A stretch of DNA of 15,677 bases from Pollutiaquabacter sp046052345 (GTDB taxonomy: Bacteria; Bacteroidota; Bacteroidia; AKYH767-A; 2013-40CM-41-45), in contig JBJOMN010000004.1 in assembly GCA_046052345.1 (NCBI GenBank), positions 1 through 15,677 on the forward strand. Reading direction: 5' to 3'. Of this stretch, positions 7,107-12,841 are shown in pieces. A program made the translations under genes and the position numbers. Under the pieces are notes generated by a model. It was not told where the DNA came from, made no database searches, and worked only from the letters and a program-made list of their open reading frames with translations. Position 1 is the stretch's first letter; each line of letters opens with the position of its first letter.

Positions 7107-7634
7107 ATGGAAGAAAACTATAAGACCCTGCTTCGAAATGTGAAGGCTTTCGCTTTTGACGTCGACGGAGTCATGACAGACGGAACGTTGGTAGTTTTCC
7201 CGGACGGACTTCACCGGATCATGAACATACGGGACGGTTATGCGCTGCACGAAGCCGTAAAGGCGGGCTATCCCGTATTCGTCGTTTCCGGAGGACACTC
7301 GGAGGGTGTACACCACCGACTTTCGAAACTTGGAATCCGTGAAGTACATCTGGGCATTACTGACAAGACAGCAACCATGAACCGTCTGCTAGAGTCATAT
7401 GGCATCTCCTGGGATTCTGTCGCCTACATGGGCGATGATCTTCCCGATTTCGAGGTCATACGTCATGCAGGCCTTCGTGCATGTCCGCAGGATGCCGTGC
7501 ATGAAATCAAATCCCTCTGCCATTATATTTCTCCCATTACCGGCGGACGCGGCTGTGTACGCGACCTGATCGAGCAAGTGATGAAAGCACAAGGCAGATG
7601 GCCCCACCAATTCAGCTCTCCCTCCGCCGACTGA
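7107..7634 (+). CDS. kdsC: KdsC-like HAD phosphatase (3-deoxy-D-manno-octulosonate 8-phosphate phosphatase)
   Basis: This is a HAD superfamily subclass IIIA phosphatase expected to hydrolyse KDO-8-phosphate in lipopolysaccharide core synthesis, in the cytoplasm. The 175-residue length matches KdsC. All four HAD motifs are visible: FDVDGVMTDG with Asp18 and Asp20 as nucleophile and acid/base; Ser61 in VVSGGHS; Lys87 in GITDKTAT; and GDDLPD with Asp110 and Asp111. The C-terminus includes GGRGCVRDLIEQVM, the conserved KdsC tail that reaches into the neighbouring subunit's active site in characterised tetramers. Its stop overlaps the next ATG by one base (TGATG). No other KDO gene is present. A related nonulosonate or other sugar phosphatase is possible because this HAD branch is not specific by motif alone. 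Confidence 0.85.
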   Translation: MEENYKTLLRNVKAFAFDVDGVMTDGTLVVFPDGLHRIMNIRDGYALHEAVKAGYPVFVVSGGHSEGVHHRLSKLGIREVHLGITDKTATMNRLLESYGISWDSVAYMGDDLPDFEVIRHAGLRACPQDAVHEIKSLCHYISPITGGRGCVRDLIEQVMKAQGRWPHQFSSPSAD

Positions 7635-8551
7635 TGCTCGCCTATATCCGACTCGTACGACTGCCAAATCTATTGATGATCGCGCTCACCTTCCTGCTGG
7701 TGAGGCATTGCATCATCCTGACCGCGTTCCGGGTGGAATCCAATTACACCGGAATTTTTCCCGAACACCTCTCAAATGCACGTTTCCTTCTGCTGTTGGC
7801 GGCGACACTGCTGATTGCCGCAGCAGGATACATCGTGAACGACGTATTCGATGTAACCTCCGATGCCGTCAACAGGCCCGGCAGGAACATCTTCGAATAT
7901 CGCCTTCCTAAAAACGCCGGCTATACCGCCTTCTTCCTGCTGGGGGGAGCCGGCTCGCTAATCGGTTTCCTGGCAGGCCTGAACACAGTACAGCCTGCAA
8001 TCGCCTTGCTTCCCCTCTTCACTACAGTTTCCCTGTGGATGTATTCCGCATACTATAAGAGAAGACTGCTGACGGGCAACTTTCTGGTCGCTGCCCTTTC
8101 AGCCCTTTCAGTCTTGCTTCCGGGGCTGTACGAACCTTCCTTTTATCCGAACATCAGTGTCTTGCTGCCTTTCGGAGTATTCGCCTTTCTTGTTTCGCTG
8201 GCCCGCGAAATCATCAAAGACATGGAGGACGTCGAAGGAGATGAGAAGATGCAATGCCGGACCTTGCCGATACAATTCGGCATCCGAACCGCCCGCATTA
8301 CCGTAATTTGCATCCTGGTATTGACCGCAGGAGCCGAAACGTGGCTCATCCACTCCTGGTTCGCCACCAGCAATACCGTCTCATGGTGGAACATCGCCTT
8401 CTCCTTCACAGTGCCTTTGGCAGGTCTCGTGTATCTGGTGGCGACCGCAGATGAGCAAAGGGATTTCCATTTCGCCAGCATCTATGCCAAACTATACCTG
8501 CTGTTGGGCATGCTTTCCATTTTCCCTTTCTGGTATTTTTTCCTGCGCTGA
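7634..8551 (+). CDS. UbiA-family prenyltransferase
   Basis: This membrane-embedded UbiA superfamily enzyme transfers a polyprenyl group to an acceptor. Both Asp-rich magnesium/diphosphate sites are visible: NDVFDVTSDAVNRPGR starting at Asn69, with Asp70, Asp73 and Asp77, and REIIKDMEDVEGD from Arg191, with Asp196, Asp199 and Asp203. About eight or nine hydrophobic helices surround them. I start at ATG 7634, giving 305 residues, because it overlaps the kdsC stop as TGATG and begins with the expected MLAYIRLVRLPNLL helix. An in-frame ATG at 7598 would add 12 residues inside kdsC and is less likely. The acceptor is not clear: Bacteroidota homologues are often labelled geranylgeranylglycerol-phosphate geranylgeranyltransferase, but quinone or heme-like acceptors cannot be excluded. 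The Maf ATG follows immediately after its stop. Confidence 0.85.
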   Translation: MLAYIRLVRLPNLLMIALTFLLVRHCIILTAFRVESNYTGIFPEHLSNARFLLLLAATLLIAAAGYIVNDVFDVTSDAVNRPGRNIFEYRLPKNAGYTAFFLLGGAGSLIGFLAGLNTVQPAIALLPLFTTVSLWMYSAYYKRRLLTGNFLVAALSALSVLLPGLYEPSFYPNISVLLPFGVFAFLVSLAREIIKDMEDVEGDEKMQCRTLPIQFGIRTARITVICILVLTAGAETWLIHSWFATSNTVSWWNIAFSFTVPLAGLVYLVATADEQRDFHFASIYAKLYLLLGMLSIFPFWYFFLR

Positions 8552-9244
8552 ATGGTACTTCCTCCTTTTTCAAAAATAGTGCTTGGATCCGCCTCTCCGA
8601 GACGGAAACAGTTACTGGAAGGCCTCGGATGGCCGGTAGTCGTACGCAAGAAAGAGGTGGACGAAGTCTTCCCTTCCCATCTCAAACAGGAGGAAATACC
8701 CGTTCATCTTGCAGAACTGAAAGCCATGGCATTCGATGGAGACATCTCTGCAGAGGAATTACTGGTGACTGCGGATACCATAGTATGGCTTGACGGAAAA
8801 GTGCTTGGTAAACCGGTCGATGAGGAGGACGCCTGCCGCATGCTGCATGAATTGCAGGGAAAGACGCATCAGGTCTTTACAGGCGTGTCCCTCACCTGTG
8901 CCGGACGCCGGCACTGCTTCAGTGTACGCACCGATGTGACCTTTAAACAACTTGCCGCCGCCACCATTACCGATTATGTACTGCATTACCGTCCAATGGA
9001 CAAAGCAGGTTCGTACGGAGCACAAGAATGCCTGCCGGCCGGCATGGATCCTTTGGCTGACCATGAACGTGAATTCCTGGAGAGAATCGGCAGACCGGGA
9101 TTGTTCCGGGATTCACTCGCTGTCGATCCGCAGCGTCAGGTTCCCATGATCGAACGTATTGACGGAAGTTATTTCAACGTCATGGGCCTTCCTGTAGCTG
9201 AGCTATGGGACGAGCTGGAACATTTCAGCACCGGAATCCGATGA
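8552..9244 (+). CDS. maf: Maf-family nucleotide pyrophosphatase with extra C-terminal insertion
   Basis: Maf/YhdE-type enzymes hydrolyse dTTP, UTP or modified nucleoside triphosphates to monophosphates in the cytoplasm. Recognisable motifs: LGSASPRRKQLL (11-22), Lys57 in LAELKA, VTADTIVW with catalytic Asp75, LQGKTHQVFTGV (101-112), DKAGSYGAQE (150-159) and IDGSYFNVMGLP (203-214). The family is usually about 190-200 residues; this one has 230. The excess is a stretch at about 160-199 between YGAQE and the IDGSYFNV motif, where the usual sequence is a very short link such as WIGYV. The insertion has no stop or frameshift and keeps the flanking motifs intact. The ATG follows the UbiA stop with no gap, and the gene overlaps the EamA start by 4 bp. 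Confidence 0.88.
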   Translation: MVLPPFSKIVLGSASPRRKQLLEGLGWPVVVRKKEVDEVFPSHLKQEEIPVHLAELKAMAFDGDISAEELLVTADTIVWLDGKVLGKPVDEEDACRMLHELQGKTHQVFTGVSLTCAGRRHCFSVRTDVTFKQLAAATITDYVLHYRPMDKAGSYGAQECLPAGMDPLADHEREFLERIGRPGLFRDSLAVDPQRQVPMIERIDGSYFNVMGLPVAELWDELEHFSTGIR

Positions 9245-10131
9245 GGGGAGCCTATCTGCGGATGCATCTGGCGATATTCCTCTGGGGTTTCACCGGAATT
9301 CTCGGAAAATGGATCAAACTCAACGAAGGGTTGCTGGTATGGTACCGTATGTTGCTGAGCGCCCTGGTACTTTTCATCATACTCTACTGGAGGAAGGAAT
9401 TGCCCCGCCTTCCTCGCCGCAAGCTGCTTCATATAGCAAGCATCGGTTTCATCGTGATGCTGCATTGGGTGACCTTTTTCGGATCCATAAAACTTTCCAG
9501 CATCTCCGTGGCGATGATCTGCCTGTCATCGGTCGCGTTATTCGCAGCTTTCATAGAACCGTTAGTCAACCGTAAACCTCTCGATTATTGGGAAATCGTT
9601 TTTTCGCTCTTCGCAGTCGCAGGCATCACAACCATCTACTTCTCGGACATGAGTGCGACCGCCGGCATCATTTCAGGTCTAGTGTGTGCATTCCTGAGTG
9701 CACTGTTCAGCACATTGAATCGCCGCATCGCCTCCGAATACGAGCCGCTCACGATCAGTTTCATCGAGCTCACCTCGGGCTGGATATTCCTTACACTGTT
9801 ATTGCCCGTCTACTTCCGGATCCAACCGACCGAGAAGTTCCTGCCTGACTATGAGGACGGGATGTACCTCATGGTGCTGTCCATTTTCTGCACCGTCCTT
9901 ACCTGGATTCTTTCCCTGCAGGCCCTGCGCAAGGTCTCCGCATATACGATGGGACTGGCGTTGAACCTTGAGCCGGTTTATGGCATCATCCTGGCCGTCA
10001 TGTTCGCCGGCGAGGAGTCGGTCATCAATGAATGGTTCCTTTCCGGAGCTTTGATTATCCTATTCACCGTCATACTGCACACGATTTACCGGTCCCGGAA
10101 GAGCCGGAAATTAGACGAAAAAGCGGGTTGA
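9241..10131 (+). CDS. EamA/DMT-family transporter
   Basis: This 296-residue polytopic protein of the drug/metabolite transporter superfamily has about ten hydrophobic segments arranged as two EamA repeats. The first opens with HLAIFLWGFTGILGKWI and the second with TAGIISGLVCAFLSALFSTLN (about residue 140 onward). TMGLALNLEPVYGIILAVMFAGE near the C-terminus is the typical EamA closing segment, followed by a basic cytoplasmic tail. It likely exports or imports a small metabolite; the substrate cannot be read. I use the ATG at 9241, which overlaps the maf stop as ATGA. An in-frame start at 9205 would add 12 hydrophilic residues inside maf. It ends the tightly packed gene run. Confidence 0.88.
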   Translation: MRGAYLRMHLAIFLWGFTGILGKWIKLNEGLLVWYRMLLSALVLFIILYWRKELPRLPRRKLLHIASIGFIVMLHWVTFFGSIKLSSISVAMICLSSVALFAAFIEPLVNRKPLDYWEIVFSLFAVAGITTIYFSDMSATAGIISGLVCAFLSALFSTLNRRIASEYEPLTISFIELTSGWIFLTLLLPVYFRIQPTEKFLPDYEDGMYLMVLSIFCTVLTWILSLQALRKVSAYTMGLALNLEPVYGIILAVMFAGEESVINEWFLSGALIILFTVILHTIYRSRKSRKLDEKAG

Positions 10132-10166
10132 TTTTCCCGGAACTGTAATAGTTCACCCCGTTTTAT
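10116..10166 (+). terminator. Possible weak terminator after the EamA gene
   Basis: A perfect 5-bp inverted repeat, GAACT (10140-10144) and AGTTC (10150-10154), with a GTAAT loop, is followed by CCCCGTTTTAT. An outer pairing between the A-rich AAAAAGCGGG at the end of the coding region and CCCGTTTT would extend the structure. The pairing is imperfect and the U-tract short, so this is only a plausible end of the upstream operon. Confidence 0.3.
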
Positions 10167-10189
10167 CGCCTTTTCGCCACTGGAGAGGA

Positions 10190-10197
10190 TACATTTA
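10190..10197 (+). promoter_or_regulatory. Candidate -7 element for the metallopeptidase gene
   Basis: TACATTTA matches the Bacteroidota TAnnTTTG consensus at all but the final base. A T-rich stretch TTTTC lies about 19 bp upstream (from 10171), near the -33 position. Transcription would start near 10204 and give a leader of about 40 nt that contains the inverted repeat at 10208-10230. Confidence 0.3.
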
Positions 10198-10207
10198 CCC
10201 ATTAGAA

Positions 10208-10230
10208 GGTGGAGTTCATCCAAGTCCACC
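10208..10230 (+). repeat. Inverted repeat in the leader of the metallopeptidase gene
   Basis: GGTGGA (10208-10213) and TCCACC (10225-10230) form a perfect 6-bp stem around an 11-nt loop. Inside it TT and AA could add two pairs after a G-G mismatch. It ends 12 bp before the ATG at 10243, so it could affect ribosome access. No known riboswitch is recognised. Confidence 0.4.
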
Positions 10231-10242
10231 CTCTGACGGAAA

Positions 10243-12606
10243 ATGAGCAAAAGACCGCTACACATCCTCCACCTGACGCTGACACTTCTGGTTTCACTCC
10301 ATGTGTCGCAATCACCGGCCAAGAGCATACTTGGCAAATGGGTTACCGGTGACGGAAAGACTTTTGAAAAAGCAATACTTTTCAAAAAAGTCCGATCCGG
10401 GAGGACACAAGACCCGGGAACTGCCGGAGCGAGGTTCGAGATCGATCAGCCGAATGTCCAGAAGCTGAGGGACGATAAACCGGAGCTGGTGACCATGGAA
10501 ATCCCTGACCATTTCGGCATCTTACATACTGCCCGATTGAAACGTTGTACGATCACGCTTCCCTCCTTCCATGTAGGAGTAAAGGGAGAACCCACCAAAG
10601 AAGCAGCCATATCGGATCCGGGAATATATTACCAAGGAATACTTGCGGAAGACGCAGCTTCCATCGTCACTATCTCCGTATTCGGCGATGAGATCAGCGG
10701 AATGATATCGTCAGCGAACGGACAAAGTGAATTGGTGACAGATCCCGTCACCCGAAGGCATTGCCTGGTCTATGATGCCAAATCCCTGCAAGTTAAATCC
10801 GCCTTCGAATGTTCCGCCTTGTCCCCTCCTGCGGCACTTAAGAACAGCAGCGGCACGTCGACGGAAAGCAGTTCGTGCAAGACCGTGTCAGTTTATTTCG
10901 AGTGTGATTACCGTTTCTATATCGACAAGGGTTCGAATGTGCAGTCCTTGTCAGCATACGTGCTTTCATTCTTCAACCAGGTTGCGGCGATCTACAGAAA
11001 CGAAGAAATCGACCTGCGCATATCAGCCATCAACGTATGGACAAGTCCGGACCCCTACGCAGCATATGGTTCGGCTTCGGAAGTGCTTACCGCTTTCAGG
11101 CAAAACACAGGCAGTACATTCGACGGGACCTTGGCCCACTTTCTGACGACGCGTAACATCGGAGGCGGAATGTCCTATCTCGATGTGCTCTGTATAAGAT
11201 CCTATGCACACGGCGTCAGTTATATACAGCCCGTCAATAACGGGACACCCTCCTATTCATGGACAGTCGAAGTCGTATCGCACGAGATAGGTCACAATTT
11301 CGGCGCCCACCATACGCAGTGGTGCGGCTGGGAATTGGAGAACGGTAACACCGGCGCCCTCGACAATTGCTACGGAACGGAAGGCGGTTGTCCGTCAGGA
11401 CCGGCTCCGGTGAACGGAGGAACGATCATGAGCTATTGCCATCTGACCAATCACGGCATCAATTTCGCGAACGGATTCGGCACCAAGCCGGGAGATGTCC
11501 TAAGGAACCGATTGGCAGTTTCAAGCTGCATTCTGCCTTCCGGCGAAGCACCCGACGGATTGACTGCAGGTGAAATCACCTCCGTATCGGCACTTCTGAG
11601 CTGGAACCTCTTACACGCGGCAACGGTCTGCAGCGTCCGCTATCGCCGTCAAGGTGCGGCCGATTGGATCAACGCCGGGACGACTTTGTCGGGCTCATTA
11701 CGGCTGTCCGGACTCACTCCCTCTTCCGTATATGAATGGCAGGTGGGCACCGACTGTTCCGCAAATTCAGCTAACGCCATTTTCAGCACTGCATCGGGAC
11801 TTGCGTGTACTCCCCCCAACGGCCTGTCGGTACAAGCCGGAAAGAACGGAGAGGCTGCGATCAGCTGGAAGACACAGATCGGAAGCGCTCCATACGCAAT
11901 CCGTTACAGACTTTCCGGTACACAGCAATGGAGTACTATGGAAGGAATACCTGAATCGCATTGCTTGGTGAGCGGTTTGACGCCTTCGAACGAGTACGAG
12001 TTCCAGGTGAGGAACAGCTGCTCCGGATTTTCCGAAGGCTGCCGGATTACAATACAGAACCCTTCTTGTCCGTTTCCGGCAGGAGCGACCGGTACGGGGC
12101 TGACCAGAAACAGCGTCACCTTGAGCTGGAACGCTACTAACGGAGCCTTGAATTACTTCATCCGATACCGGAAATCAGGCACAGAACAATGGACGGTCAT
12201 CGGTCCGCGCAGCCAGACACAACTGAACCTGACGGGCCTTTCTGCGGGCACCACCTACGAGTGGAAGGTGAAATCGAACTGTTCCGGATACTGCGCAGTC
12301 CAGACCTTCACCACGCCAGAAGCTGCGCCGTTGCCTGCGCCTACAGTTTCCGGAGAAGCACTTCAGATTTATCCCAATCCGGCCAGCTCCAAATTCGAAA
12401 TCCGTTTCGAAACAACTCCACTTAACATGCAACCCGCAGGAATGATCCTTTCAGACATGGTCGGAAAAGTGATCCTGGAACTCGGATTCAATGCCGGAGA
12501 AAACCGTTTGGAAGTGGAGATCGGGGACTTCCCGGACGGAATCTATATCGTCCAAGTGACGGACGACCAAGGAAAGACCTACAAGAAAAGACTGATAAAA
12601 CGATGA
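10243..12606 (+). CDS. Secreted reprolysin-like (M12B-type) zinc metallopeptidase with three FN3 repeats and T9SS sorting domain
   Basis: This 787-residue exported protease is likely delivered to the cell surface or medium. Domains in order: a signal peptide (about 1-27, hydrophobic LTLTLLVSLHVS); a propeptide-like region (about 60-170) including DPGIYYQGILAEDAASIVTI, which recalls M12B propeptides; a catalytic domain (about 200-430) with zinc motif HEIGHNFGAHH at 347-357 and a Met-turn at Met396 in GTIMSYCH; three fibronectin type III repeats (about 436-520, 521-608, 609-695); and a T9SS type A C-terminal domain (about 709-787) beginning IYPNPAS and ending in a basic KKRLIKR. The FN3 repeats contain recurring cysteines (DCSANS, SCSGFS, NCSGYC) that suggest disulfides. 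The gene has its own leader and lies 111 bp after the operon, so it is probably a separate unit. The protein substrate is unknown. No T9SS machinery gene is in the window. Confidence 0.9.
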   Translation: MSKRPLHILHLTLTLLVSLHVSQSPAKSILGKWVTGDGKTFEKAILFKKVRSGRTQDPGTAGARFEIDQPNVQKLRDDKPELVTMEIPDHFGILHTARLKRCTITLPSFHVGVKGEPTKEAAISDPGIYYQGILAEDAASIVTISVFGDEISGMISSANGQSELVTDPVTRRHCLVYDAKSLQVKSAFECSALSPPAALKNSSGTSTESSSCKTVSVYFECDYRFYIDKGSNVQSLSAYVLSFFNQVAAIYRNEEIDLRISAINVWTSPDPYAAYGSASEVLTAFRQNTGSTFDGTLAHFLTTRNIGGGMSYLDVLCIRSYAHGVSYIQPVNNGTPSYSWTVEVVSHEIGHNFGAHHTQWCGWELENGNTGALDNCYGTEGGCPSGPAPVNGGTIMSYCHLTNHGINFANGFGTKPGDVLRNRLAVSSCILPSGEAPDGLTAGEITSVSALLSWNLLHAATVCSVRYRRQGAADWINAGTTLSGSLRLSGLTPSSVYEWQVGTDCSANSANAIFSTASGLACTPPNGLSVQAGKNGEAAISWKTQIGSAPYAIRYRLSGTQQWSTMEGIPESHCLVSGLTPSNEYEFQVRNSCSGFSEGCRITIQNPSCPFPAGATGTGLTRNSVTLSWNATNGALNYFIRYRKSGTEQWTVIGPRSQTQLNLTGLSAGTTYEWKVKSNCSGYCAVQTFTTPEAAPLPAPTVSGEALQIYPNPASSKFEIRFETTPLNMQPAGMILSDMVGKVILELGFNAGENRLEVEIGDFPDGIYIVQVTDDQGKTYKKRLIKR

Positions 12607-12627
12607 TCTGCCTCACATTGTACCTGA

Positions 12628-12651
12628 TCCATCTGCTGCATACCAGATGGA
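12628..12651 (+). terminator. Hairpin after the metallopeptidase gene, possible terminator
   Basis: TCCATCTG (12628-12635) pairs perfectly with CAGATGGA (12644-12651) around an 8-nt loop, starting 22 bp after the stop codon. No U-tract follows directly, so it may be a transcript-end stabilising stem or a weak terminator. A second, weaker stem, GCCTG/CAGGC, lies at 12663-12682. Confidence 0.4.
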
Positions 12652-12719
12652 GGGCCAAAGCCGCCTGAAGTACCCCGCAGGCTTCCTGTCCTGCTGCATG
12701 CCTTCTTTTTTCGAAGGTT

Positions 12720-12727
12720 TACATTTG
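12720..12727 (+). promoter_or_regulatory. Upstream -7 promoter candidate (TACATTTG)
   Basis: This is an exact match to the Bacteroidota -7 consensus TAnnTTTG. A start near 12734 would make the GAATGAC inverted repeat part of the transcript's 5' end. No clear -33 TTG is seen. It competes with the match at 12779 as the promoter of the downstream exported-protein gene. Confidence 0.35.
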
Positions 12728-12740
12728 ATTTCACGTACAG

Positions 12741-12758
12741 GAATGACCTATGTCATTC
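12741..12758. promoter_or_regulatory. Candidate operator, 7-bp inverted repeat with 4-bp spacer
   Basis: GAATGAC (12741-12747), spacer CTAT, then GTCATTC (12752-12758) make an 18-bp perfect dyad. It lies 20 bp before the TAGGTTTG element at 12779, covering about -52 to -35 of that promoter, where an activator or repressor dimer would bind. The arrangement recalls CRP/FNR-type sites, but the bases do not match a consensus I know. It would also form an RNA hairpin if transcription starts at the upstream promoter. Confidence 0.45.
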
Positions 12759-12778
12759 TTCCGCTCCGCGCTTAAGGG

Positions 12779-12786
12779 TAGGTTTG
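12779..12786 (+). promoter_or_regulatory. -7 promoter element of the aromatic-rich exported protein gene
   Basis: TAGGTTTG is an exact match to the Bacteroidota TAnnTTTG consensus, 55 bp before the ATG at 12842. Transcription would start near 12793, so the leader is about 49 nt and begins with the AATGCA/TGCATT hairpin. The -33 region is not a clear match. Confidence 0.45.
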
Positions 12787-12799
12787 GGTTTCGGGCACG

Positions 12800-12815
12800 A
12801 ATGCATTATTGCATT
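12800..12815 (+). repeat. 5'-leader hairpin AATGCA/TGCATT
   Basis: AATGCA (12800-12805), loop TTAT, TGCATT (12810-12815) form a perfect 6-bp stem. Two more pairs (CG with CG) are possible after one bulged T. It would sit at the very 5' end of the transcript from the 12779 promoter, a position where stems often protect mRNA. Function is inferred. Confidence 0.35.
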
Positions 12816-12841
12816 TCGTAGCCGCTCCAAAACCGCGGAAC

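Larger units (their letters stand above)
12607..12841 (+). other. 235-bp intergenic region rich in inverted repeats
   Basis: No credible gene is seen here. The stretch holds five inverted repeats within about 190 bp: 12628-12651 (8-bp stem), 12663-12682 (5-bp), 12701-12717 (5-bp), 12741-12758 (7-bp) and 12800-12815 (6-bp). It also has two exact TAnnTTTG matches, at 12720 and 12779. The left part probably ends the metallopeptidase transcript, and the right part is the promoter and leader region of the next gene. A small RNA is conceivable but has no direct support. Confidence 0.6.

Noticed and set aside
7598..7633. Earlier ATG for the UbiA gene, giving 317 residues
   Set aside because: It would lie 37 bp inside kdsC and add a hydrophilic leader; ATG 7634 overlaps the kdsC stop as TGATG and begins at the expected first helix.
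9205..9240. Earlier start for the EamA transporter, giving 308 residues
   Set aside because: It is inside maf; ATG 9241 forms the ATGA overlap and leads directly into the first membrane helix.
12809..12841. TTG start for the exported-protein gene, giving 723 residues
   Set aside because: It overlaps the leader hairpin and puts KPRN-type residues before an already good signal peptide that starts at ATG 12842.
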